This document shows, piece after piece, positions 37,734 to 46,824 of a DNA stretch of 64,000 nt. This DNA comes from Phycisphaerae bacterium. Its GTDB lineage: Bacteria > Planctomycetota > Phycisphaerae > Tepidisphaerales > Tepidisphaeraceae. The DNA is taken from contig BPJO01000010.1 in the NCBI GenBank assembly GCA_026004655.1, positions 79,374 through 143,373 on the forward strand, given 5' to 3'. The notes under the pieces are model-generated. The model was not told the origin of the DNA and did not search any database. It was given only the letters and a program-made list of their open reading frames with translations. The position numbers and the translations under genes are program-made. How positions within the stretch are numbered: position 1 is the first letter of the stretch; every line of letters starts with the position of its first letter.

Positions 37734-39086
37734 CTAAAACTCTCCACCGGGAGGTCCTCCCGGGTAATAGCCACCCGGGTATCCGCCTCCTTCACCGGGT
37801 GGAGGCGCGATTACTCCTCGAATAATATCTTCGGGCATATATTGTTTGAGTATTTCTCGGAGAAACAGATAACTGCCTTTGATTCTTAGCTGGACAACCG
37901 GTGTATTTCCGTACAGATAACCTTGAACGGCGTCCAAAGATGCGTCGACCGACTGAATGTCGATATTAGCGAAAATAAAGTATCGATTTCGATTCAGGCT
38001 AGTGAGGATCTGTGAGACTTCGGTGGCGTCCACGATCATAGTGACGTCAAAATCGACCGGATCATAGAACTCGTTGGATGCGTGTCCGAATGGACGGGTG
38101 GTGTAATCCGGCGTGATCTTGGTCAGGGGGTTAGATGGCAAAACGGGGGTTCCAGTATCTCCAGTAGGGCGGGGAACTGGAGCAAACTTGTGAGTTATTT
38201 GAACTTTCAACAGACGTTTGATCGGTGAACCCAATACCCCGGGCGCCGGTTTCGGATCCTGTTGGTGGGCAATTTGATTGGTTTCACGAATCGCAAAACA
38301 AAGTTGCTCCTGAACCCATAGTGTCAACTGGGCCAGGAAGATATCGTTGACGCTTGGAACGGTTGTCCCAGAAATTTTGGGATTAATTTCAAAAACGGTT
38401 AACGGATCGGCGTACATAAGGTGCTTACGGGCCAATTCGGTACGGTATTCGTTTGCGACGTCCGCAATTGCCCGAGCGACCAACGCTCTGACTTCCTCCT
38501 GGTTGACCACCTGCCCTCCCTGAATGATCGTACGCTCGGCGGTGATTTGAGCGGCACGCTCATCCTGTCGTTGTTTAATGTCCGTTTCGGATGGGGGAAC
38601 CGTAGAGTCAAGGACTTGTTTGAAAAGAGAGCTGGAATCATCCAGCTGACCGTTCGGCAGATAGTAGATGCCAAACCGTTTCTGGTATTGGTCGATGAAG
38701 GCACGGCCGGTCGCCGGGCTGCTGATAGCCGGAAGTGTCCCCGGAACTAGAGGCTGGATCTGCTTGTCTTGGTCTTCGATTACGAAACGAAGAAATCGCT
38801 CGGCACTGGCTTTCCACCCTTCAGTCATTTCCTCGCCCTTGGCAATAAGGGAAGCGGTCGGGAATTGTTCCAATGGCTGTTTATCTTCTTCTCGGGGACT
38901 TAAAGAAGGCCAGTGCCGCTGGGTACGAGTCAGATTCTGAAGGTCGGTTCCGACTTTCCATCCTTGCTGAACATCCGCACGAAGGGATTCAAACATTCCT
39001 CCTAACGGGAAAAACAGAAGAATGATGCACAGGATCGCGACGACACCGAAAATAATACTAAGGATATTTTTTTTGATTAAACCCAT
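37734..39086 (-). CDS. Single-pass envelope protein, PilO-position in PilM/PilN cluster
   Basis: A 450-residue protein with an N-terminal membrane helix (ILSIIFGVVAILCIILLFF, ~8-26), a helical Arg/Glu/Gln-rich region (about 30-220) and a C-terminal domain with YFIFANIDIQSVDASLDAVQ followed by LFLREILKQYMPEDIIRGV, which has the strand-helix pattern seen in PilO/GspM. The tail is Gly/Pro/Tyr-rich (GYPGGYYPGGPPGG). Homology to PilO is not shown; the role is inferred from position, 15 bases behind a PilM-PilN fusion. Family not recognised. Confidence 0.75.
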   Translation of the reverse strand: MGLIKKNILSIIFGVVAILCIILLFFPLGGMFESLRADVQQGWKVGTDLQNLTRTQRHWPSLSPREEDKQPLEQFPTASLIAKGEEMTEGWKASAERFLRFVIEDQDKQIQPLVPGTLPAISSPATGRAFIDQYQKRFGIYYLPNGQLDDSSSLFKQVLDSTVPPSETDIKQRQDERAAQITAERTIIQGGQVVNQEEVRALVARAIADVANEYRTELARKHLMYADPLTVFEINPKISGTTVPSVNDIFLAQLTLWVQEQLCFAIRETNQIAHQQDPKPAPGVLGSPIKRLLKVQITHKFAPVPRPTGDTGTPVLPSNPLTKITPDYTTRPFGHASNEFYDPVDFDVTMIVDATEVSQILTSLNRNRYFIFANIDIQSVDASLDAVQGYLYGNTPVVQLRIKGSYLFLREILKQYMPEDIIRGVIAPPPGEGGGYPGGYYPGGPPGGEF

Positions 39087-39101
39087 GGTGAAGTTCCTTG
39101 G

Positions 39102-41315
39102 TCACTCCTGCACGGAAGAAACGGATTCATCAGGACTTGGCGGAGGAGTTTTCTGATAGGGTTCGGGGTCGATTTCGACAGCGACGGCGAGCGTAAACTC
39201 CCAGTCTCCTAAAAGGCTTTCTTCGGTCAGACGATCTTTAAACGCCGGATCATCAGCCGAGGACAGATTAGGATTGCCACTTACAGGACTACCACCACGA
39301 GGGATACCGGTTCCCCATCCTCCGGGACTAGGTGGTCCACCGAACTCAAATCCGTCCTCGGGAGGTATACCGAACGGTCGTCCACCTCCGAAACCCCCGA
39401 ACGAACCCGGTTGAGGGGTAAACGGTTGTTGACCCGCATCAACCGTAATACCTCGAGCTTTTTGGGAAGCTTCATATTCGGCCTTGAGTCGTGCTAGACG
39501 AAGAGGGTTTCGACCAATCCGGTCACTGCTTATATACCTTACTTGCCGCACGGCGTACTTGAGATTTGGACGTTCTGCTGACGGGGCAATCGACATTAAA
39601 GCCTTTTGGACCTCATCCTCAACAAATTTCGGAGCATCACGCAAAGGACAGGTAAAACGCATCAGAATCACAAACCCTCTTCCTTTTCCCGAAGGATCGA
39701 CCGTCGGAGCAGTGCCCTCGGGTGAAGGGGGAGTGACTGGGAAACCAACTCCCGGACCTCCGGAACCGCCCGTGGCAGACAGGCCTTCACCGAGTTTGAA
39801 ATCACGCATTTTCAGGTGAGTCATCAATAACGGGTCATAAAAGGAAGTGATTTCGTCAATCTGAATGATTCGACGCTGGTCGCGAGGAATACGTTTGATG
39901 GCTTGGATGTCAGACGTATTCATTGCCTGCTGAAGTTCCGGTTGCATGGCTGGCAATTTATTGATCATCTCGGTTAGAAGATCGCGCCAGAAATACTTGC
40001 CTTCTGTCAGCATCTGCAGATTAGCGACAATCGTCCGCTCGTTTTCACCAAAACTTTGCAATTCGTTCCATTTGCTCGAAAGGTTTGAAGCTTGTTGAAG
40101 AACGGACTTGTTGGCGTTGCGAGTGGCTTCAAGGTTGGATCGTTGCATGTCCTCGATGAAGTATCGGGCGCCGACGATCGTGACACCTCCGACAAAAAGC
40201 GCAGCCGCCAGCCCGAACCATTTGGTTTTTTCCTGCCACATGCGTTCCCGTTGGATCGCTTTGGGAAGCAGTGACGAGGTAACCGCTGCTTCTCCCATGG
40301 CCTGAAGTGCAAGCCCATAAGCCCCGACGATGGACAGAAGTTCATCCCCGAAGCTAGCAGCTTGTTTGGGATCGGTCGGCGCTCCAGCAGAGATGGAATC
40401 GATCCGCTCGACAGGAAGTTGCAGATTCTGTTGGAGATATTTTTGTAATCCGGGAAGCTTGAAAGTTCCGCCGAGCGCATACGCTCTCAAAATCTTGGCC
40501 TCACGATGGGCCGATGAATAGAACCCGATCGATCGTTGAATCTCTGCGACCAGATCGGCAAAAATGGGTCGCATGTGCTGGAAGATTTGACGGGCGTATT
40601 TGCTGGTGGCAGCGTTGCGCTTTAGGTCTTCTGCCTTGACAAAGTTAAGTTTGAAAGCCTTGGCTAGAGCTTCGGTAAAATTGCTGCCACCGATCGGGAT
40701 AGAACGCATCCAGATACTGTTGTTGTCAGCGATAATTAAATCAGTGTTGTCAGTCCCGACGTCCACGACCAGCGCCACGCCGTCATTAAATCGCCTGTCA
40801 TGATGCAGCGCGTTGTAGACGGCTAGCGGATTCATCTGGACGGTCTGAACATTCAGATCAAAGTCAGTGAAGTATTTGATATGCTGATTGACTAGCTCGC
40901 GGCGCATCGCAAAGATGCCGACTTCGACCTCGGGGCTGTCTTCCCGTCGGAACAGCTGATACGACCACTCGACTTCATCAAGTGGAAACGGGATTTGCTG
41001 GATGGCTTCAAACCGAACAATTTCGGGAATCTTTTTATCCTCGACGGGGGGAAGTTTGACGAAACGGGCAAAACTGTTCTGACCGGACACCCCGATCGAA
41101 ACCACACCACCTTTGAATGAATGGCGTTGCACAAAACTGGCCAGTGCCGTCTGGATCAGGGATTCGCGGTTGTCACCAGCTTGGGAAAGAATCGTCTCGT
41201 GTTCGATGAAATCAAAATCATCGATCCGAATCGACTCTCCGTCGCGAATCAGTTTCACCGCTTTCAAGCCGCGATTACCAATATCAATACCCCAAGCGAA
41301 TCGTGGGTTGGCCAT
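39102..41315 (-). CDS. PilM-PilN fusion, type IV pilus-like assembly protein
   Basis: Residues 1-340 are a PilM actin-like ATPase domain: GIDIGNRGLKAVKL (phosphate 1), FVKLPPVEDKKIPEIVRFEA, VALVVDVGTDNTDLI (phosphate 2), and LGGTFKLPGLQKYL (adenosine). A membrane helix at ~367-387 follows, then a ~350-residue periplasmic part with coiled coil and the sequence LLTEMINKLPAMQPELQ, ending in disordered Gly/Pro-rich stretches. The fusion resembles GspL and PilM+PilN together. At 737 residues it is much longer. GAGG eight bases upstream of ATG 41315. No pilin, ATPase, or secretin gene is adjacent, so it may work with the T2SS or another machine. Confidence 0.85.
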   Translation of the reverse strand: MANPRFAWGIDIGNRGLKAVKLIRDGESIRIDDFDFIEHETILSQAGDNRESLIQTALASFVQRHSFKGGVVSIGVSGQNSFARFVKLPPVEDKKIPEIVRFEAIQQIPFPLDEVEWSYQLFRREDSPEVEVGIFAMRRELVNQHIKYFTDFDLNVQTVQMNPLAVYNALHHDRRFNDGVALVVDVGTDNTDLIIADNNSIWMRSIPIGGSNFTEALAKAFKLNFVKAEDLKRNAATSKYARQIFQHMRPIFADLVAEIQRSIGFYSSAHREAKILRAYALGGTFKLPGLQKYLQQNLQLPVERIDSISAGAPTDPKQAASFGDELLSIVGAYGLALQAMGEAAVTSSLLPKAIQRERMWQEKTKWFGLAAALFVGGVTIVGARYFIEDMQRSNLEATRNANKSVLQQASNLSSKWNELQSFGENERTIVANLQMLTEGKYFWRDLLTEMINKLPAMQPELQQAMNTSDIQAIKRIPRDQRRIIQIDEITSFYDPLLMTHLKMRDFKLGEGLSATGGSGGPGVGFPVTPPSPEGTAPTVDPSGKGRGFVILMRFTCPLRDAPKFVEDEVQKALMSIAPSAERPNLKYAVRQVRYISSDRIGRNPLRLARLKAEYEASQKARGITVDAGQQPFTPQPGSFGGFGGGRPFGIPPEDGFEFGGPPSPGGWGTGIPRGGSPVSGNPNLSSADDPAFKDRLTEESLLGDWEFTLAVAVEIDPEPYQKTPPPSPDESVSSVQE

Positions 41316-41488
41316 GCTGATACCTCAGAGGGTGCTATATCTTTCCGCCCGATTGGTCAGGATCAGAACGTATCACGCTCTAAACCCCTATCTCATCCAA
41401 CCGTTATGCCAAGAACTATAGATTAACCGCAAGCGTAGCTACAAGGCAATAATCCTCAGGCTTCATGCACAGAAATAAAATCCCGGAA

Positions 41489-41506
41489 TGTTTCAAATTC
41501 GAAACA
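41489..41506. promoter_or_regulatory. 18-bp palindrome, candidate operator
   Basis: TGTTTCAAATTCGAAACA: six-base arms TGTTTC/GAAACA around a six-base centre. It lies between divergent genes about 175 bases upstream of the PilM/PilN operon and 700 from recA. Could be a repressor site; the factor is unknown and it does not match a LexA box I can name. Confidence 0.3.
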
Positions 41507-41762
41507 CGGAGGGTTTCTTCAAAAATACGTTGGATGATCACCTGAAGTTCGTGGATAAAAGAGATCAAGTGATCACATAATTGTTTCCTGACGTGGTATT
41601 CCGTTAGGTTAGAGTAATGCTCACATCGCTTTTCATCCGGGGCTGGAATATCACAGCATCAGACATAAGTAAAAGTGCGTGTTCATTCTTCCCAATCATC
41701 CAACAAGAATCCGGGAGCACTTAACAGACAGGTTCAGGTTATGAGAAAAATTTTTTTAAAGG

Positions 41763-41791
41763 TTGACATTTTTAAACCCGATCAATATCCT
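41763..41791 (+). promoter_or_regulatory. Sigma-70-like promoter upstream of recA
   Basis: Perfect -35 TTGACA at 41763-41768, a 17-base spacer, and TATCCT at 41786-41791 (four of six). Points toward recA, which starts 410 bases downstream, implying a long leader or an intermediate small transcript. Confidence 0.4.
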
Positions 41792-41800
41792 AACAGGAGA

Positions 41801-41950
41801 ATGAACAAATTCCGAACCCAGACGGTGGTGACTTTCGTCCAGTTCGGTCGCAGCGGGTCGCGTGGCTCGTCTGCAAGTTCAAGTCACGAAAGGATTTAGA
41901 TGAAAGAAATCTTTTCAGTCGACGCAGCAGGTGGTCTAAAAGGGTTTTAA
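41801..41950 (+). other. Two tandem very short ORFs, possible leader peptides
   Basis: ATG 41801 (after CAGGAGA) encodes 32 residues and stops at 41897-41899; ATG 41900 follows at once (AAAGGA six bases upstream) and encodes 16 residues, MKEIFSVDAAGGLKGF, stopping inside a hairpin: GGTTTTAA (41943-41950), loop AAACA, TTAAAACC (41956-41963). Arrangement resembles a leader peptide followed by an attenuator-like stem, but there is no strong evidence of translation and no recognised homolog. Confidence 0.2.
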
Positions 41951-42202
41951 AAACATTAAAACCTTGTTAAGCCATGGTGGCTTGGCTCTTATTCCTTTCT
42001 GAACTTCAACGAATTGGAAGTCGAAAGGGTTAGTCCCGTTCGATATTCAAGCCGTTGACCGGCTAGTAATCGTTCATTTTCACTTTCGAATGTGACAACG
42101 AAACTCAAGACCATCCCAGGCAAGCATCGACGAGGAAAAGAAAAGTTCATCACTCCCGCCCGGCTGACCAAGATACCCGGGTGCCAATAAAAGGAGGCCA
42201 AC

Positions 42203-43372
42203 GTGGCCAAATCATCTTCTGAAAAGACCGATACCAAAACGGTCGATCCCAAATCCTCTGTATCATCGACATCGGCTGTACTTCCCATCGCATCTTCCAA
42301 AACGGAGTCGAAAATAGACACCAAACCCGTGATGAAGGATATTCCAGCGCGTCCGTCAGATTCCGCCCGGGATCGTGCGTTATCGTTGGCCGTTCAACAA
42401 ATCGAAAAGCAGTTCGGCAAAGGAGCTGTCATGAAGCTCGATGGTGAAAAACCGGCTTCGATTGACGGCATCCCGACCGGTTCTCTTTCGTTGGACATTG
42501 CGTTGGGAGGATACGGAATTCCACGGGGAAGAATCATCGAAGTATTTGGTCCGGAATCTTCCGGTAAAACGACATTGACCCTCCACGTCATTGCCAATTG
42601 CCAGAAAAGTGGGGGGGTGGCTGCCTTTATTGACGCCGAGCACGCACTGGATCCTGCCTGGGCTAAACGACTGGGAGTTCGTTTGGATGACTTGCTGGTC
42701 AGTCAGCCTGATACCGGAGAACAGGCCTTGGAAATTTGCGAGCTTCTGGTCCGGTCCAACGCCGTGGATGTGATCGTTGTGGACTCCGTCGCTGCTTTGA
42801 TCCCCCGGGCGGAAATCGAAGGAGAAATGGGCGATTCCGTCGTCGGATTACAGGCCCGATTGATGAGCCAAGCCATGCGAAAGCTCACCGGTGCCATTTC
42901 AAAAAGCAAATGCACCGTCATTTTCATCAACCAGATCCGTGAAAAGATCGGTGTAATGTTTGGAAACCCCGAAACTACTCCCGGTGGACGCGCCCTAAAG
43001 TTTTATGCGTCCGTTCGAATCGACGTTCGGCGTACCCAGACGCTCAAAGACGGCGAAACTTCCATCGGTGCGCGAACCCGTGCCCGGGTCGTGAAAAACA
43101 AAGTCGCACCCCCTTTCCGTGAAGGAGAGTTTGATATCATGTTCGACCGCGGAATCAGCTACGAAGGCGACCTAGTCGATCTGGGGGTGGCTGCCAATGT
43201 CATCGAGAAAAGCGGCGCCTGGTTCAACTATGGTTCCGTCCGACTCGGTCAAGGCCGCGAAAATGCCAAACAATTCCTCATGGATAACAAAGAACTAGCC
43301 GCGGAAATTCATCAAAAAATTCTCAGCACCAAACTGTCCCAACCCATAACGACCGATGTCAACCCCGAATAA
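42203..43372 (+). CDS. recA: Recombinase RecA
   Basis: DNA-strand exchange protein and SOS co-protease, 389 residues. Motifs: [10 protein letters not shown] (Walker A near residue 116), [31 protein letters not shown] (Walker B plus loop 1), [22 protein letters not shown] (loop 2). The N-terminus has a ~50-residue Ser/Thr/Lys-rich extension compared with E. coli RecA; GTG 42203 with AAAAGGAGG upstream makes this start credible. No lexA, recX or alaS gene is nearby. Confidence 0.95.
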   Translation: MAKSSSEKTDTKTVDPKSSVSSTSAVLPIASSKTESKIDTKPVMKDIPARPSDSARDRALSLAVQQIEKQFGKGAVMKLDGEKPASIDGIPTGSLSLDIALGGYGIPRGRIIEVFGPESSGKTTLTLHVIANCQKSGGVAAFIDAEHALDPAWAKRLGVRLDDLLVSQPDTGEQALEICELLVRSNAVDVIVVDSVAALIPRAEIEGEMGDSVVGLQARLMSQAMRKLTGAISKSKCTVIFINQIREKIGVMFGNPETTPGGRALKFYASVRIDVRRTQTLKDGETSIGARTRARVVKNKVAPPFREGEFDIMFDRGISYEGDLVDLGVAANVIEKSGAWFNYGSVRLGQGRENAKQFLMDNKELAAEIHQKILSTKLSQPITTDVNPE

Positions 43373-43386
43373 AAATCATTCTGAAA

Positions 43387-43432
43387 AACCATGATGTCGG
43401 TCTCTTACCTATTAAAGGCCGACATCATGGTT
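43387..43432. terminator. Perfect long hairpin after recA
   Basis: 14-bp stem AACCATGATGTCGG (43387-43400) / CCGACATCATGGTT (43419-43432), 18-base loop, just after the recA stop. The plus-strand tail lacks a T run, while on the minus strand the stem is followed by TTTTTCAG. Likely ends recA transcripts; a processing or regulatory role is also possible. Confidence 0.65.
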
Positions 43433-43576
43433 GAGTCGTGTTTGTGAACCCTGGAGTCATAACGCTTTAAACAGAGATTGAGTCGTTGGATCGAATATTC
43501 GACAAGATTATTTCTGCAATCATTCTGTGAAAAAGTGGAACTGTTCTCATTAGTTATTTCCGAAGAGAATCAGACC

Positions 43577-44329
43577 ATGATCGAGATCGAATACCGAAGA
43601 GTTGCCGACCAATCCTTGCGGCTGGATATTCATGGTTCTAATCCCGGAAAAATCAAGCCGATCGTTTTTTATGTGCACGGTGGAGGATGGTGTAGCGGGA
43701 CACGCAAAGACGAACAATGGCTCTTTGATGAACTGGTCCGATCGGGTTTTGTAATCGTTTCTGTCAGTTATCGATTAGCACCCCAGCACCGCTGGCCGGC
43801 CTGTCTGGAGGATGTCTCTTATGCCTCTCAGTGGTGTCAGGATCATATCGAGAAGTACGGCGCCGACCCTTCCCGAATGATCACGATGGGATACTCAGCG
43901 GGGGGACATCTGGCTCTTTTGAATATGCTGACATCCCCGAATGTTCGTTTCCGTGCCGGTATCGGGCTTGCCGCGCCGGTCGATAAAGTCCTTGATATAC
44001 TGCGTCGGGGCGGACAGCTGAGTGAATCGATCAAAAATCTTTTCGGAGTCGATAAGGTTGATGCCGAGATCGCCAACCACCTGTGGGACATCTCGCCTAT
44101 CAATCATCTTCGTCCCGGTCATCCTCCGATACTCATGGTCGGATGCACGGAGGATTCGTCGGTTCCGTATATCCAGGCGGTTCATTTTCAGAAACGTGCG
44201 CATGACATCGGTCTATCATGCGACTTAATGTCAATTCCTCGAGCCGGTCACCGGATCACCACCTGGTCGGATTTTCATCCTTCCTGGATGACCGAGTTGA
44301 CGAATTGGATACACCATCATGCTGAGTAA
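43577..44329 (+). CDS. Alpha/beta hydrolase, HGGGW carboxylesterase-type
   Basis: Cytoplasmic esterase/hydrolase of 250 residues. YVHGGGWCSGTRKDEQW (~33) is the oxyanion-hole motif, MGYSAGGHLAL (~105) carries the nucleophile Ser, CTEDSSVPY (~192) the likely Asp, and RAGHRITTW (~223) the His. Related to hormone-sensitive lipase and kynurenine formamidase-like groups; substrate unknown. ATG 43577 fits the family N-terminus; an upstream in-frame TTG/ATG at 43478 adds 33 residues of unlikely sequence. Confidence 0.85.
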   Translation: MIEIEYRRVADQSLRLDIHGSNPGKIKPIVFYVHGGGWCSGTRKDEQWLFDELVRSGFVIVSVSYRLAPQHRWPACLEDVSYASQWCQDHIEKYGADPSRMITMGYSAGGHLALLNMLTSPNVRFRAGIGLAAPVDKVLDILRRGGQLSESIKNLFGVDKVDAEIANHLWDISPINHLRPGHPPILMVGCTEDSSVPYIQAVHFQKRAHDIGLSCDLMSIPRAGHRITTWSDFHPSWMTELTNWIHHHAE

Positions 44330-44366
44330 AAATAGATCCTGACGACGCTGAATGATCCGTGGCAAA

Positions 44367-45380
44367 TTAAAACCATCCTTGTCGTTTGAAAATTAGCAGC
44401 ATGGTCAGAACAATTCCCAGCATCGCTGCAACGCCCACCCAAAAAAGCGTACATCGAATGAAGGCCTGGAATATCGTCAAAGTTCATTCCAAAGAAACTT
44501 GTAATGACCGTCATTGGTCGTGCGATTACACTCACGACTGTCAACGTTTTCATGATTTGGTTTGTCCGATGCTAACCGATGACAGATAAATGTCCCGGAC
44601 ACTTTGAACCAGATATCGGTAGATCTCAATGGTTTCCACAGCCCGGATCAAGTGATCCTGAACGTCGCGAAGATAAACCCTCGCCTGTTCTCGAATGAAA
44701 AGGACATCGCCTCGGGTCAACTGGGCGATGATTTCACGCTGCGGACCGATGATTCTGCGGAGATTCAGTAATTCGCGTTTTTTCGCTTACTTTGCGTAGC
44801 AGCTCCTGGTGGGGGGCGATCGCGTCTTCTTCCGTTTCGTCGATCTGGTCCTGCATCCAGTCAAAGATCAGAAGGTAATGATCGACGAGGTGATCCAAAA
44901 TGTAATGAAGCAACATGTCCACTCCATTATCACGGATGTGAGCCGGGTTTGCATCAATTTTGGCGCGAGCGTCCTAAACGGATGCCATGACTTCTTCATG
45001 GATGGTGACCAGATATCGTTCCGACAAAATGATATCCCGTTTCTTGGTTCTGAGATTTTCCCCGAAGGTGGAAAGATCCGGTCCGTGGATCACCAGGTAG
45101 TAATACCCGGAACAGCAGATATCTCCGATATGATTGTAACTTTACGATTTCCGGCATCTGGTAGTACTGGATGGTGTCTTCAATAGCCAACGGGTGGAAT
45201 CCAAAAACATCATCCATAATCGCCAGTTCGTCGTCATCCAGGCGATCGAGGTCTACTCAAAAGACGGATTGAGGGTCGCGCAACGCACTCAGCAACATGG
45301 TTTGGTCAGTATTGGTCAAAATTGAACTTACACGTTGATTATAAGATGAGGATGAACGAGTCCGAATCAGGTGTAAATAT
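44367..45380 (-). pseudogene. corA magnesium transporter pseudogene
   Basis: Reading the minus strand with frame changes rebuilds most of a CorA Mg2+/Co2+ channel: HPLAIEDTIQYYQMPEIV, YLVTIHEEVMASV, LLHYILDHLVDHYLLIFDW, and the membrane part with the invariant GMNF (TSFFGMNFDDIPGLHSMYAF). Damage: nonsense TGA at 45257-45259 and TAG at 44974-44976; frame changes in the CCC run 45106-45108, T6 at 44778-44783, A6 at 44441-44446, and one deletion near 44560-44577. The C-terminus rebuilds to KRQGWF. The 5' boundary is approximate. Several independent hits make this a true pseudogene, not just bad reads. Confidence 0.9.
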
Positions 45381-45498
45381 GAGTTGATATGTGTTGTTGG
45401 TCGATAGAAATCATCGAAACAATTTATAACCAATGCGCCGGGATGTGGGGTGTTGTCGAGGCTTGATGCGGAACCACAAGTCTCATCGGGCGTGAGAT

Positions 45499-46314
45499 TC
45501 AGAGAGTGACTTTGACGTTCTTGAGCTTCTCATTTACCGACGCGATGTCCGACCGACTGGACAAATCCAAAACCGGGGCCGAGATCTTATGAACAGTGAA
45601 CTTTTCTTTGAGCACATCAATACAGTATTGGGCTGCGTCGGTGATTTCATATTCACCCCTGGGGCTGGGTTGGATCGAGGCACAGGCTTTGAAAATATTC
45701 GGAGTAAAGACCCAGCAGTTCATGCTTACATACACATCATTCCCCATACTCATAAGGGTTTGTTCGTCAGGTTTTTCAATAATTTGTTTCATAGATCCGT
45801 CCGGATTGATACGTACGACGCTGAACTTACTGATACGTTCAGCCGCAATATTGCTACCCCGGAGCATCGCATTTTTCTCAAAAACCGCGATCGCAGGCGC
45901 GGAGGTCTGATAAAGGGCTGCAAGGGCTTCGGAAGGGTAAAAGTTGTCCGAGTTGATCATCAGAAACGACTCACCATCAACAAAGGTTTCGGCAGGACGT
46001 ACCGCGTCTGCTGTGCCCAAGGGTTTTTCCTGGATCGCGAACTGTATTTCCAGAAAACGAGTCTTCAATGTCTGACCGTAGTATTGGCGGATTTCGGTGT
46101 GTTCGGGTCCGATGACAAGGCAGACCTGTCGGAATCCGGCATCGGCAAGTCCGGAAAGTACAAAGTCAAGGAACGGTCTTCCGAGGGTGGGAATCATGGC
46201 CTTAACACCGGTCGATGCGATTTTGGCTGTTTTTTCATCGAGCTGCGTGCCTTGTTCTTGTTTTCGCATGCGTGTTCCGAGTCCGCGTGCGAGGATAACT
46301 GCCTTTCGAATCAC
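45499..46314 (-). CDS. Sugar-phosphate nucleotidyltransferase
   Basis: NTP-transferase (GlmU/RmlA-like, 271 residues), making an NDP-sugar from sugar-1-phosphate and NTP. AVILARGLGTRM is the signature loop, followed by KAMIPTLGRPFLDFVL, ADAGFRQVCLVIG, and QEKPLGTADAV. LMINSDNFYPSEAL gives the metal-binding Asp, GSMKQIIEKPDEQ the sugar-contact Glu-Lys. No acyltransferase or acetyltransferase domain. GTG 46314 is preferred because GGAGG lies eight bases upstream; a TTG at 46329 would place the Shine-Dalgarno inside the gene. Shares strand with the ferredoxin gene. Confidence 0.85.
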   Translation of the reverse strand: MIRKAVILARGLGTRMRKQEQGTQLDEKTAKIASTGVKAMIPTLGRPFLDFVLSGLADAGFRQVCLVIGPEHTEIRQYYGQTLKTRFLEIQFAIQEKPLGTADAVRPAETFVDGESFLMINSDNFYPSEALAALYQTSAPAIAVFEKNAMLRGSNIAAERISKFSVVRINPDGSMKQIIEKPDEQTLMSMGNDVYVSMNCWVFTPNIFKACASIQPSPRGEYEITDAAQYCIDVLKEKFTVHKISAPVLDLSSRSDIASVNEKLKNVKVTL

Positions 46315-46342
46315 AGTTTTTTCCTCCAAAATGAAGCGTTGG

Positions 46343-46699
46343 TCATTTGTTTATCCACACGGGTGGTGGCTGGATATCGTCAGACGGATGAGGTGGGGAT
46401 TTCAACGGGGGTTTGGGGAAAATCAGTCGGATGGTCATATCGTGTTCACAGAGGATCTGACAACTAAGTCGAACTCCGGATTCCTTGTCCAATCCGCTGG
46501 CGGATAGAAGTGTTTTCTCAGCCTCGGTGATCCGGTCCGGTTCACCCTGAATGAACTGAACCCGGCAGGTGGTGCACTTTGCGTTTCCGCCACACGAATA
46601 ATGTTGATTTCCGCCAGCATCATCGATAATGGCGTTGATAAGGCGTTTGCCGTGAGGAATATCGAATGATCCAAGTCCTTCAATAGTCAATTGAGGCAT
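46343..46699 (-). CDS. [2Fe-2S] plant-type ferredoxin
   Basis: Small electron carrier of 118 residues. Beta-grasp fold with four ligating Cys: Cys36, Cys42, Cys45 (SCGGNAKCTTC) and Cys80 (RLSC). C-terminal Pro-rich tail (PKPPLKSPPHPSDD) is beyond the domain. Pattern CGGxAxCxTC is seen in adrenodoxin-like and methyl-accepting-chemotaxis-like ferredoxins. Partner unknown. ATG 46699. Confidence 0.88.
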   Translation of the reverse strand: MPQLTIEGLGSFDIPHGKRLINAIIDDAGGNQHYSCGGNAKCTTCRVQFIQGEPDRITEAEKTLLSASGLDKESGVRLSCQILCEHDMTIRLIFPKPPLKSPPHPSDDIQPPPVWINK

Positions 46700-46824
46700 G
46701 TTAGAAGATTACCGTGATCGGGAAAGAAATCAAAACGGCGATAATGGTCAGATAGGGATGATCTTGTTAGGATAACTTGCAAGGGAGAGGTAGGTCTCAT
46801 CCTGGCGTTAAGCAACCAAATCTT

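Larger units (their letters stand above)
41316..42202. other. Intergenic region before recA, ~890 bases
   Basis: Divergent promoter region between the PilM/PilN operon (minus) and recA (plus). It holds an 18-bp palindrome (41489-41506), a sigma-70-like promoter (41763-41791), two very short adjacent open frames with ribosome-binding-site-like sequences (41801-41899 and 41900-41950), a hairpin (41943-41963), and the recA Shine-Dalgarno AAAAGGAGG at about 42189-42197. No longer coding frame is convincing. Confidence 0.5.

Noticed and set aside
39102..41315. PilM as part of a standard type IV pilus operon
   Set aside because: No pilin, ATPase or secretin is adjacent, and the partner proteins do not match PilO/PilP by sequence; left as a separate module.
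41675..41899. 74-codon frame in the recA upstream region as a protein
   Set aside because: The N-terminal part lacks a good start and the composition is uneven; only the last 32 codons have a possible Shine-Dalgarno, reported as a low-confidence leader ORF.
41989..42324. Minus-strand open frame of 111 codons upstream of and overlapping recA
   Set aside because: It overlaps the recA 5' end and start, has no ribosome-binding site, and shows no recognisable family; treated as chance.
44317..45217. Separate small proteins of 78, 62 and 73 residues
   Set aside because: They are pieces of the one disrupted corA gene in different frames.
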